A stretch of 31,092 nucleotides of DNA, taken from positions 1-31,092 of IMG/VR virus record IMGVR_UViG_3300044825_001105; one strand, 5' to 3'. This DNA comes from a virus. A program made the position numbers and the translations under genes. The first letter of the stretch is position 1. Every line of letters starts with the position of its first letter. A model generated the notes under the pieces. The model was not told the origin of the DNA and did not search any database. It saw only the letters and a program-made list of their open reading frames with translations. Positions 7,330-15,197 of this stretch are shown here, in pieces.

Positions 7330-8301
7330 ATGTTAAATCTAAACTATAATATAATTGGTTCAACAGGATTAGGTAGAGGTGAACTAAGACAAGGTGCAAC
7401 TTATCAAGTTCGCTTTGACCAATATTCAGGCTCTATTGTTCTTGCTATGCCAGGTACATTATTTTATGATGGAGATTATCAGAATCAATTTGGAATGACA
7501 AATCCATTTGATGATATTTCTGCATGGGTAAAAGGTGGACCAAGTGGAGGACCTGTTGGAACAAACAATCCAATATTGTATTCCGGCTCAGCAACAGCAC
7601 AAATATCATATCCATCTGACCCAGTAAAATGGAATTCTCAAAAATATAATGGAAGTACTTTATTAACTGGTTCAAATGCATTGGTTGTGAATAGAACCTA
7701 TGCAGCAGAACAGGGAACTAACCTTACATTCAAAAAAGATTTTGTAATAGAAGGTTGGTTTGCATTTACAACTACTGGTTCAGCATCTACAAATTTTGAT
7801 TTACCAAATAGAAGTTTCGCAGTTTTAGCAGGACCTGGTTCACCATCACCACAATTTGGTTCATATATTTGGCAAGCATTTGGTGGTGATATAGATCCTG
7901 GTGGTGGTATTAATATAATTTCTGGTTCGCAAGCATTCTTCTATGATTATGGACCAGCAGGACCTGATGAAGAACCTGTACAAGCTTCTGGTTCAGGCCA
8001 ATGGCAACCATTCCAATTTAACCACTTAGCCGTTTCTTATACTTCTGCTTCGTGGGGAGATGGACAACCTGCTAATACAATTAAACTCTATGTAAATGGA
8101 GTAAAGATAGCTCAAGAAACAACTGGAACTAGACAACTTAATCAGGTTACTTCAAGATTATTAGATGTTATGGGAACTACAAGATTGGTAAATAATGCAT
8201 CAGCAGTTTATTTCCAAGACTTTAGAATGTATAATGGAACTGATAAAAATTACACAGGTTCAATTATTCCTCTGCCTGAAAGTATTGTGACATGGGGATA
8301 A
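7330..8301 (+). CDS. LamG-domain virion protein
   Basis: A 323-residue protein. The central and C-terminal part fits a laminin G-type fold: FVIEGWFAF near residue 138, FNHLAVSYTSAS near residue 234, IKLYVNGVKIA and the closing YFQDFRMYNG near residue 300. The first 45 residues (GELRQGATYQVRFDQYSGS) may be a separate attachment part. Likely a surface-exposed virion protein that binds glycans. Its place between spike base and scaffold leaves open whether it decorates the tail or the head. Confidence 0.7.
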   Translation: MLNLNYNIIGSTGLGRGELRQGATYQVRFDQYSGSIVLAMPGTLFYDGDYQNQFGMTNPFDDISAWVKGGPSGGPVGTNNPILYSGSATAQISYPSDPVKWNSQKYNGSTLLTGSNALVVNRTYAAEQGTNLTFKKDFVIEGWFAFTTTGSASTNFDLPNRSFAVLAGPGSPSPQFGSYIWQAFGGDIDPGGGINIISGSQAFFYDYGPAGPDEEPVQASGSGQWQPFQFNHLAVSYTSASWGDGQPANTIKLYVNGVKIAQETTGTRQLNQVTSRLLDVMGTTRLVNNASAVYFQDFRMYNGTDKNYTGSIIPLPESIVTWG

Positions 8302-8324
8302 AAATTACTATAAATACAAATATA

Positions 8325-8335
8325 ATTGTTAAATA
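8325..8335 (+). promoter_or_regulatory. ATTGTTAAA motif, capsid operon
   Basis: ATTGTTAAATA with TTG 26 nt before the ATG at 8352, in the gap between the LamG gene and the scaffold/capsid pair. Confidence 0.45.
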
Positions 8336-8351
8336 ACTAAATACAAAAACT

Positions 8352-9077
8352 ATGAACGCAACTCAAGTATTAAAAAAGATTCTAGCTAACTTAGCGATGG
8401 TTAAGGAAGAAGTAGAATTTACATACGCAAAATTAGCAGATGGTACAATATTGGAATCCCCAACTTTTGACTTGGGTGAGCAAGTAGATGTTGTATCTGA
8501 AGATGGTACTAAAAGCCCAGCTCCTGATGGAGAACATGAGGTTGTACTAAAAGATTCTGAAGGTAGAGATGTAAGAATCAAAATTATGACAAAAGACGGT
8601 AAAATAACCGAAAGAGAAAACGTAGAAGTAGAAACTCCAGCAGCTGATGAAGCTGTTGAAATGGAATCAATCGCTGGTGGTGACATGGGTGATGATGAAG
8701 AGGTAGCTACTGAAGAAACAGCTAATCCAATCCCTGAAGATGAAGATATGAAATCAGTAATCCAAAAATTACAATATCGTATTGAAGAATTGGAAAAGAA
8801 GTACAATGAAATGGCTAATGTAAAAGACATTTCAGAAGGTAAGAAAGCTGAAAAAGTTGAAGCAGAACCATTACCTGGTGATGTTGGAACTGGTGTTGTA
8901 AAACCAGCTACTAAAATGGCAACTGTAAATCCTGAAGAAAAGGATGAAGAAGAATTACCAAAATTGGATGGTGCACCAATTGATGAAAATGCACAAAAAA
9001 TACAAAACGGAGTTAAATTAGGTAAAACAAAGATGACTAACTATCAATCAGCAGTTTTATCTAGACTTTATAAATAA
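8352..9077 (+). CDS. Scaffold-like protein
   Basis: A 241-residue, highly acidic protein directly upstream of the major capsid gene, the usual place of a scaffold. The N-terminal half is beta-like (KLADGTILESPTFDLGEQV, APDGEHEVVLKDSEGRDV). The middle is Glu-rich and disordered, and residues 135-158 form a short coiled coil (IQKLQYRIEELEKKYNEM). The C-terminus is basic (TKMTNYQSAVLSRLYK), as in scaffolds that contact the capsid through a helical tail. A decoration-protein role for the N-terminal half cannot be excluded. Confidence 0.65.
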   Translation: MNATQVLKKILANLAMVKEEVEFTYAKLADGTILESPTFDLGEQVDVVSEDGTKSPAPDGEHEVVLKDSEGRDVRIKIMTKDGKITERENVEVETPAADEAVEMESIAGGDMGDDEEVATEETANPIPEDEDMKSVIQKLQYRIEELEKKYNEMANVKDISEGKKAEKVEAEPLPGDVGTGVVKPATKMATVNPEEKDEEELPKLDGAPIDENAQKIQNGVKLGKTKMTNYQSAVLSRLYK

Positions 9078-9094
9078 AACAAAACTTATTAACA

Positions 9095-10051
9095 ATGAGA
9101 AAGCAACAAAATTTCGCACAACCATCATTCACTCAGAACACTTACGCTGGTGAATTTGCTGGTAAGTACATTGCTGCAGCGTTATTATCAGCTAAGACAT
9201 TGGATAACCAATACATCACAATCATGCCGAATGTGAAGTATAAAAGTGTAATCCAATCAATAGCAGTTGATTCAATCGTAAACGATGCATCTTGTAACTT
9301 TACTACTTCTGGTACTGTAGCTCTTTCTGAGAGAATCTTAGAACCAAAAGAACTTCAAGTAAACCTTGAATTATGTAAGCAAGAATTTGTTGATTCTTGG
9401 GAAGCACTTCAATTGGGCTTTAGCGCATTTGATGAAATTCCTAAAGATTTCAACGATTTCTTAATCAGCTATGTAGCTGGTAAAGTAGCACAAGCTACTG
9501 AAGAATCAATTTGGAGAGGTAACTCAGCTACCAACGGTCAATTCGGTGGTATCTATACAGCTCTTTCTTCTTCAGTTGTAGCTGGTGGTACAAACGCTCC
9601 TGTAACTTCATCTGTTTCAGGTTCTATCACTTCTGCAAACGTATTAACTGCATTAAACGCATTAGTTGATGCAATTCCTCAAACTGTATACGGTAAAGAA
9701 GATGTAATGATTTATGTACCAACTAACGTAGTTAAGGCTTATCAACAAGCTTTAGCAGGTGGCGCTCAAGGTGCTAATGGTTGGAACAACCAATTGAACG
9801 TAGGAGAGAAGCCATTGAACTTCAATGGTATTGAATTAGCATTCTGTCCTGGTCTTGCTTCTTCAGCTATGGTAGCAGCTCAAAAATCAAACTTGTATTT
9901 CGGTACTGGTTTATTGAGTGACCATAATGAAGTAAGAGTATTGGATATGGCTAACTTAGATGGTTCTCAAAACTACAGAATCATTATGAGATACACAGCT
10001 GGTACTCAATATGGTATCGGTAATGACATCGCTATCCATAAGAACTATTAA
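9095..10051 (+). CDS. Major capsid protein
   Basis: A 318-residue protein of the HK97-fold type. It has the N-terminal aromatic/Gly-rich arm (AGEFAGKYIAAALLSA), the LEPKELQVNLELCKQEFVDS segment, a long acidic helix ending in ATEESIWRGN, then VMIYVPTNVVKAYQQAL and a C-terminal NYRIIMRYTAGTQYG part. The order and length fit capsid proteins of Bacteroidota siphophages. Codon choice is more C-ending than in neighbouring genes (for example AAC, ATC), as is common for highly expressed genes. It lacks an N-terminal delta domain, in keeping with a separate scaffold gene upstream. Confidence 0.85.
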   Translation: MRKQQNFAQPSFTQNTYAGEFAGKYIAAALLSAKTLDNQYITIMPNVKYKSVIQSIAVDSIVNDASCNFTTSGTVALSERILEPKELQVNLELCKQEFVDSWEALQLGFSAFDEIPKDFNDFLISYVAGKVAQATEESIWRGNSATNGQFGGIYTALSSSVVAGGTNAPVTSSVSGSITSANVLTALNALVDAIPQTVYGKEDVMIYVPTNVVKAYQQALAGGAQGANGWNNQLNVGEKPLNFNGIELAFCPGLASSAMVAAQKSNLYFGTGLLSDHNEVRVLDMANLDGSQNYRIIMRYTAGTQYGIGNDIAIHKNY

Positions 10052-10058
10052 TATATTT

Positions 10059-10096
10059 GAGTGAATAATGAGAGGGTGAAATTCCCTCTCTCACTC
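10059..10096 (+). terminator. Two-part RNA hairpin after capsid gene
   Basis: GAGAGGG (10070-10076) pairs with CCCTCTC (10084-10090) around loop TGAAATT. An outer helix GAGTGA/TCACTC extends it past a one-sided ATAAT bulge. No T-tract follows, so it is more likely a 3' mRNA-stabilising or partial attenuation element than a full intrinsic terminator. Confidence 0.6.
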
Positions 10097-10100
10097 TTAA

Positions 10101-10110
10101 TATGTTAAAA
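10101..10110 (+). promoter_or_regulatory. Weak TTGTTAAA-like motif, tail tube gene
   Basis: TATGTTAAAA directly after the post-capsid hairpin and 42 nt before the tail tube ATG. It matches GTTAAAA but has ATG in place of TTG, so it is the weakest member of the motif set. Confidence 0.25.
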
Positions 10111-10142
10111 CAAAAACAAATTAACTTAAAAAACTCAAACGT

Positions 10143-10694
10143 ATGTCTTGTAATTTAACACTAGGTAGAAATGAACCTTGTAAAGATTCGGTAGGTGGTA
10201 TAGCTTCAGTATTTTTCTGTAACTATACGGGTTCTTTTGGTACATCAAATGCAGCTAATGCAGATGCACTTTTAGAATCATTACCTTCTGGCTTAACAGT
10301 GTATCAATATGACCTAAAAGGAAATTCTAGCTATACTGAAACTGTAAACTCATCTCGTGATAATGGTACAACTTTCTTCAACCAAGAATTAGTTCTTAAC
10401 TTGAAGAAATTAACTAACGAAATGACAACTCAATTAAAGTTGATGGCTTATGGTAGACCTCAAATCTTTATCCACACAATGGCAGGTGATACTCTATTGG
10501 TAGGACAAAGAGAAGGTGCAGATGTAACAGGTGGTACTATTCAGACTGGTGCAGCATTAGGTGACCTTTATGGTTATTCTATTACTTTCACTGGACAAGA
10601 ACAATTCCCAGCTCCATTCATCTCTGGTTCTACTTATGGTAATCCATTTGGTGCAGTAACTAATCCGCCAACAATTGTTGTAGGAACTAACTAA
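10143..10694 (+). CDS. Major tail tube protein
   Basis: A 183-residue protein. It carries the segments CKDSVGGI near the N-terminus, YQYDLKGNSSYTETVNSS, NGTTFFNQELVLNLKKL, and DVTGGTIQTGAALGDLYGY near residue 140, then FTGQEQ. These match, in order, the tail tube (major tail) protein pattern of Bacteroidota siphophages. It is flanked by a hairpin after the capsid gene and a strong terminator after its own stop, so it can be expressed as a separate high-level transcript. Confidence 0.75.
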   Translation: MSCNLTLGRNEPCKDSVGGIASVFFCNYTGSFGTSNAANADALLESLPSGLTVYQYDLKGNSSYTETVNSSRDNGTTFFNQELVLNLKKLTNEMTTQLKLMAYGRPQIFIHTMAGDTLLVGQREGADVTGGTIQTGAALGDLYGYSITFTGQEQFPAPFISGSTYGNPFGAVTNPPTIVVGTN

Positions 10695-10716
10695 TCAGTA
10701 TAGATAAGAAATAATT

Positions 10717-10747
10717 AAGGGTGGCTATAAAGTCACCCTTTTTTTAT
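10717..10747 (+). terminator. Intrinsic terminator after tail tube gene
   Basis: AAGGGTGGC (10717-10725) pairs with GTCACCCTT (10732-10740) with one G-T pair, loop TATAAA, followed by a T-tract. It separates the tail tube gene from the portal unit. Confidence 0.88.
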
Positions 10748-10771
10748 TTTATCACTATTTGTGCTTCTAAA

Positions 10772-10782
10772 ATTGTTAAAAT
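10772..10782 (+). promoter_or_regulatory. ATTGTTAAA motif, portal operon
   Basis: ATTGTTAAAAT follows the terminator and lies 38 nt (from TTG) before the ATG at 10811. A start signal is needed here because the terminator cuts off upstream transcription, which makes this the best-supported promoter candidate of the set. Confidence 0.5.
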
Positions 10783-10810
10783 ATAAACGTAAAGACAAGC
10801 TAAATACATC

Positions 10811-11185
10811 ATGCTAACATTTATAACATCAGGAAGTAATATTTGGACACTGAGAGTACAACCCACAGGCAGTTCTAATCTTACTTTGTATTTGCAAGAT
10901 ATGACAACATTAGAGAATTATTCAGCATCTCTATCAAATTATAATTACGATGCGTATGAATCTAAGTTATCATTTACATCTTCACAGGTAACTACTTTAG
11001 TATCATCTTCAGTAGGAACACAATATAGAGCTTATATTTCTGATACTACGTGTTCAATATGGCATGGAAGTGTTTCAGTATTTACTTCTCAATCACTTAA
11101 TAAATCTGGCTATGTTAATCAGATACCATTGGAAAATGTGTACATAAGCAGAGTATCAGATAATGAATATATAATTTTAGACTAA
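10811..11185 (+). CDS. Hypothetical virion-associated protein
   Basis: A 124-residue beta-rich protein with many Ser, Thr and Tyr residues, no cysteine pair and no membrane segment. It ends one base before the portal gene and is the first gene after the terminator and ATTGTTAAA motif. A small head or neck structural role is likely from context. I do not recognise the family. Confidence 0.6.
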   Translation: MLTFITSGSNIWTLRVQPTGSSNLTLYLQDMTTLENYSASLSNYNYDAYESKLSFTSSQVTTLVSSSVGTQYRAYISDTTCSIWHGSVSVFTSQSLNKSGYVNQIPLENVYISRVSDNEYIILD

Positions 11186-11186
11186 T

Positions 11187-12476
11187 ATGAAATTAAATCA
11201 AAATTTTTCGGTTGTAAACATGGCACAGCAAGAAATCCCAGTTATTACTGAGGATACAAAAACAAGGTATCAATGGGTACCTGTTGGTATTATTGGACCT
11301 GATGATTTCTTCTCAAATGTAACCGATGCTTACAATAATTCTACTACAAATGCAGCTTGTATAGAAGGAATTGCGGACTTAATCTATGGTAAAGGTGTAT
11401 TTAGTAAAAATCAATCTTTTGTAGAAACATTAGGTAAGATACTTCCGCAAGAGGAAATTAAAAGAGCAATATTTGACCTAAAATTATATGGTAATGCTGT
11501 AATACAGGTATACTGGGATGATTCTCATACTAAGATTATAAAAATGTATCACGCACCTGTACAAAACTTCAGAGCAGAAAAATTATACAATGAACCGAAA
11601 ATCCAAAACTTCTATTATTGCACAGATTGGAGTGACCATAAAGCGCAGAGATATAAGAAAAAAATACCTGCGTTCGGTACTTCAAAAGATAAGATGGAAC
11701 TCCTATGGATTAAAAACTATTCGCCAGGCAAATACTATTACTCGTTGCCTGATTGGATTCCTGCTTTACAATTCTCTTTTGTAGAGGCTGAATTATCTAA
11801 CTTACACTTAAACAACATTGAGAATGGTTTCTTACCATTAGTGATGTTGAATATGAACAATGGTATTCCAGCGCCTGAAGAAAGAGATACAATTGAAGAT
11901 TTAGTAGAAGCTAAATTTACAGGCACTAGAAATGCTGGACGTTTTATTATCACATTTAACGATGACCCAGAAAGAAAACCAACTATTGATACAATCCAAA
12001 CTGATAATCTGCATGATAAAACAAAGTATGTTGCAGAATATGCACAGGATAGAATCTTAGTTGCACATAGAGTAACATCTCCACTTCTTTTTGGTATTCG
12101 TACTGTAGCTAATGGATTTAGTTCACAATCAGAAGAAATGAAAACAGCTTACTCAATTCTTCAAACAATGACAATTACTCCGTTCCAAAACTTAGTTATT
12201 AACTTCTTAGCAGATGCGTTTGATAAAGGTGGATACCCTGATTCACAATTATACTTTGAACAATTAACACCATTAGTAATTCTTTCACAAACTGCAGAAG
12301 AAACTGGTCAAACAACTGAGCAAGTTCAAGAACAAATTAATGAACAGGCTGAAAATCCTGCGGAGATTGAAGAAAATCCATCAGCAATTGATATTGATAT
12401 TAATAATGAACAATTAAGTGATTTCAAAAGAAGTAATCCTAATTTTTCAAAAAACTTTGTAACATATAAATTATAA
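11187..12476 (+). CDS. Portal protein
   Basis: A 429-residue protein, the dodecameric ring through which DNA enters and leaves the head. It contains a FDLKLYGNAVIQVYWDD core segment near residue 96, followed by MYHAPVQNFRAE and LPDWIPALQ, typical of small portal proteins of Bacteroidota phages. The region YAQDRILVAHRVTSPLLFG near residue 290, with FSSQSEEMKTAYSIL after it, fits the long wing/crown helices. The last 50 residues are acidic and low-complexity. The ATG at 11187 lies two bases after the previous stop; an internal ATG at 11220 is an alternative start. Confidence 0.85.
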   Translation: MKLNQNFSVVNMAQQEIPVITEDTKTRYQWVPVGIIGPDDFFSNVTDAYNNSTTNAACIEGIADLIYGKGVFSKNQSFVETLGKILPQEEIKRAIFDLKLYGNAVIQVYWDDSHTKIIKMYHAPVQNFRAEKLYNEPKIQNFYYCTDWSDHKAQRYKKKIPAFGTSKDKMELLWIKNYSPGKYYYSLPDWIPALQFSFVEAELSNLHLNNIENGFLPLVMLNMNNGIPAPEERDTIEDLVEAKFTGTRNAGRFIITFNDDPERKPTIDTIQTDNLHDKTKYVAEYAQDRILVAHRVTSPLLFGIRTVANGFSSQSEEMKTAYSILQTMTITPFQNLVINFLADAFDKGGYPDSQLYFEQLTPLVILSQTAEETGQTTEQVQEQINEQAENPAEIEENPSAIDIDINNEQLSDFKRSNPNFSKNFVTYKL

Positions 12477-12483
12477 ACCAATT

Positions 12484-13002
12484 ATGGCATACGCTTTATT
12501 CATAACAAGAAACGATATAATCAAAAATACTCCACTTCAAGGTTCAATTGATGCGGATAGGTTATTGAATTTTGTGAGAACAGCACAAGATAAATACATT
12601 CTTAATTTAGTAGGAACTGTACTATTTGATTATCTCCAAGCTCAAATTGAAGCTGGTACTTTTAATCAATTAAATGTATATTATCAAGACTTAATGAATG
12701 ACCACATCAAACCAACTCTTATTTGGTATGCTGTTGTAGAATATTTACCGTTTAGTGGTGTCCAATTCAAATCTGAAGGCGCTGTAAAACATGAAACGGA
12801 GACCGCTAAATCGGTAACTAAGAATGAAGTAGATTATCTTCTTCAAAAAGCTATGAATAATGCTGATTACTACGCAACTCGTTTACAAAATTATTTGATT
12901 TCTTATTCTAATCAGATACCACAATACTACGAATCAGTAGGTAATCAAACACAAATTTATCCTGATATGGGTAATGCTTATTTTGGTGGAATAAATTTAT
13001 AA
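12484..13002 (+). CDS. Head-tail connector (neck adaptor)
   Basis: A 172-residue, mainly helical protein directly after the portal. The pattern ITRNDIIKNTPLQGSIDADRL then TAQDKYILNLVGTVLFDYL resembles the DUF6712-type gp6-like adaptor found in Bacteroidota phages that sits under the portal. Assignment is by position and pattern. Confidence 0.65.
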   Translation: MAYALFITRNDIIKNTPLQGSIDADRLLNFVRTAQDKYILNLVGTVLFDYLQAQIEAGTFNQLNVYYQDLMNDHIKPTLIWYAVVEYLPFSGVQFKSEGAVKHETETAKSVTKNEVDYLLQKAMNNADYYATRLQNYLISYSNQIPQYYESVGNQTQIYPDMGNAYFGGINL

Positions 13003-13006
13003 TATA

Positions 13007-13567
13007 ATGGGAGCAACAATAGTAAATAACATTGGTACAAATTATGTACTTTATTACAATATACTCAATTATTTCAAAACAATAATGAGTAATCATCCAA
13101 GTATTCAAAGAGTAACTTATGGTGATAATTGGGGATTAGATGATGATGAGTTTCCACAATATCCTTTGGGAAATGTATTCATTTCTAACGCTAGATTTGA
13201 TAATAAAGTACTCAATTATACAGTTCAACTTACTATTGCCGATAAAGTTAAGTTAAAAAATAATGAAAGTGTTGGTAGTTCAAATAGTGAAACAATTCCA
13301 TTCTTTGGAACTGATGATACTGTTGATATTCATGCTAATACATTATCAATCTTAAATGACCTTCTTTCATTTACAAGATTAGGAACTGAAGCATTTACTA
13401 TTGTAACTACTATGAATGCAGTACCATTTAAGAACGAATTTCCAAATGCTTTAGCAGGTTGGGTTTGTACATTTGATTTAGAAGTATTTAATGACCAAGA
13501 CATTTGTTTATATCCTAACTTATTGGGTAGTCCATTAAATATTAAAGGTGTACAAACTGATTGTTAA
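13007..13567 (+). CDS. Neck / tail completion protein
   Basis: A 186-residue protein. The N-terminal helix (LYYNILNYFKTIMSNHPSI), followed by PLGNVFISNARFDNKVLNYTVQLTIADKV, fits the tail terminator/completion proteins that cap the tail tube at the neck. It lies between the connector and the gp10-like protein, as expected. Its stop overlaps the start of the next gene (TAATG). Confidence 0.6.
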   Translation: MGATIVNNIGTNYVLYYNILNYFKTIMSNHPSIQRVTYGDNWGLDDDEFPQYPLGNVFISNARFDNKVLNYTVQLTIADKVKLKNNESVGSSNSETIPFFGTDDTVDIHANTLSILNDLLSFTRLGTEAFTIVTTMNAVPFKNEFPNALAGWVCTFDLEVFNDQDICLYPNLLGSPLNIKGVQTDC

Positions 13568-13959
13568 TGGCTAGAATTCCTACTTTACAAGATGTTGCAA
13601 GTGTATATCAAACACAAGCAAAAGCATTAGCTCCTGTTAAGACTGGAGCAATGAGAGATAGAATTAAAGTATCTTATAAGAAATTATCTGATTTCAAATA
13701 TTCTTTTGACCTAACCTCATTACCTTACATTATTTGGTGGAACGCACCTACAATAAGTAGAACTGTCAAAAATGCTCAAACTGGTAATGCTGACAAAATA
13801 AACTTTGTTTACAAGGCTGCAAATTCACAACCTGTAAGGGATATAATAAGAGAATATCAAGTTAAAGGTATTATTGAAACTGAAGTTCTAAAAGGAATGA
13901 GAGAATATTTTGATAAAGATGGATATGGAAAATTGAAGCAAGTTTACCGCAAAAAGTAA
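13567..13959 (+). CDS. HK97 gp10-like neck protein
   Basis: A 130-residue protein. I use the ATG at 13567, which overlaps the previous stop, rather than the TTG at 13561. The motif ALAPVKTGAMRDRIKV near residue 20 is the hallmark of gp10-like head-tail joining proteins. The rest is basic with an aromatic segment (YIIWWNAP). Confidence 0.68.
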   Translation: MARIPTLQDVASVYQTQAKALAPVKTGAMRDRIKVSYKKLSDFKYSFDLTSLPYIIWWNAPTISRTVKNAQTGNADKINFVYKAANSQPVRDIIREYQVKGIIETEVLKGMREYFDKDGYGKLKQVYRKK

Positions 13960-13983
13960 ACTTCCAATATATAATACCATTTT

Positions 13984-13994
13984 TTTGTTAAAAT
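13984..13994 (+). promoter_or_regulatory. TTGTTAAA motif, distal tail operon
   Basis: TTTGTTAAAAT in the 50-bp gap, with TTG 25 nt before the ATG at 14010. Confidence 0.42.
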
Positions 13995-14009
13995 AGAAAA
14001 CATTTAAGA

Positions 14010-15197
14010 ATGTCATTGTCTATAACACAAACGCCGGCAACCTGTTCATTGGCTCAGTCACCTACAATATTTACAGCGTATGAGACTGGAGATGTTGTAT
14101 TATCATCTTCATTTCAATATTATTTAGACCTGTATTATTGGAGTGGTACACCAAATCAATCAGGTTCTGTAGCAAATTATACACTGGTAAAATATCCAAA
14201 CGCAAGTAGAGTTGGTATATTTGATGTTGGTAGAATTCTTAATTCAGCATTAACTGGTTCAGCTGAAGGTACACCATCAAATGTAAAATATTTCAAAGCA
14301 GATGTTTATTGGAGATACCTTTCAGGTTCTAACGCAATACCAACTACTGGTTCGCATGTAGAAAGTTCAAATTATAAAGCTTTAGATGGTTATGCAATAT
14401 TTGATGAACCAATAGGTCAACAAATACAAAATAAAACACCATACTGGCCTATAATGACTGATGGACCTGTTTCTCAATCGTGTTTATTTGAAGATGTAGG
14501 TAAAATGAGTGTTTATATTGGTGAGTATGCGGCAGGAGTATTTCCTAGCCGAATTGTTTACTCAGGTTCATTAGGTATAAATGGAAGTATTTCTATAAGT
14601 GGTAGCGCAGCTTCAACAATATCTTCTTCACAGCAAATACAATTATTTCCAATAGGCCCATCTGACCCACAATTTCCTGTTGGGTTAATAACAGGAGCTG
14701 AACAATCGTTTACTGTACAAGCTTTTGATGGAACTACACCTATTAGTAATAAAATTAATTTTAATGTTGTTTGTAAGCAAAAATATCCAAACATAAGAAT
14801 TAAATGGAAGAATAGATACGGACAATTTGATTTCTTCTCATTTTATATGGTAAATCGTCAGTCATTTAGTACAACTAAAAGAGGTTATCAACCACAATTA
14901 GGAACATGGACTGCACCAACATTAACATATACACAATACGATAGTTCTAACTTAAATTATATTGTAGATTCTAAACAGTCTATAAGTGTTAATACTGATT
15001 GGATAGATGAAGATTATAATGAAATAATAAAACAATTGCTTGTTTCTGAAGAAATATATTGGGTAAAAAGTTCTACTGACCTTTTACCACTTACAATTAA
15101 TACAGAAAGTATTACATTCAAAACAGGCGTAGTAGATAAAGTAATTCAATACCAATTTGATTTTGATTTCGGACAAGGATATAAATTAATTCTATAA
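14010..15197 (+). CDS. Distal tail structural protein
   Basis: A 395-residue beta-rich protein. The start MSLSITQTPATCSLAQSPTI matches a conserved start of tail proteins in Bacteroidota siphophages as I remember them. The final third (RIKWKNRYGQFDFFSFYM, then IDEDYNEIIKQLLVSEEIYW) looks like a conserved domain. It overlaps the next gene by one base (TAATG), so the two are coupled. A baseplate or distal tail role is inferred from this pairing and the tape measure downstream. Confidence 0.6.
   Translation: MSLSITQTPATCSLAQSPTIFTAYETGDVVLSSSFQYYLDLYYWSGTPNQSGSVANYTLVKYPNASRVGIFDVGRILNSALTGSAEGTPSNVKYFKADVYWRYLSGSNAIPTTGSHVESSNYKALDGYAIFDEPIGQQIQNKTPYWPIMTDGPVSQSCLFEDVGKMSVYIGEYAAGVFPSRIVYSGSLGINGSISISGSAASTISSSQQIQLFPIGPSDPQFPVGLITGAEQSFTVQAFDGTTPISNKINFNVVCKQKYPNIRIKWKNRYGQFDFFSFYMVNRQSFSTTKRGYQPQLGTWTAPTLTYTQYDSSNLNYIVDSKQSISVNTDWIDEDYNEIIKQLLVSEEIYWVKSSTDLLPLTINTESITFKTGVVDKVIQYQFDFDFGQGYKLIL

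Noticed and set aside
1356-8301. Diversity-generating retroelement acting on the fibre and lectin genes
   Set aside because: No reverse transcriptase gene and no template repeat were seen anywhere in the genome.
10052-10059. Host-type promoter after the capsid gene
   Set aside because: TATATTTG is present but lacks an upstream TTG and merges into the hairpin.
12908-13108. Minus-strand 66-codon frame
   Set aside because: Shadow of the connector and neck genes, with biased composition and no start signal.
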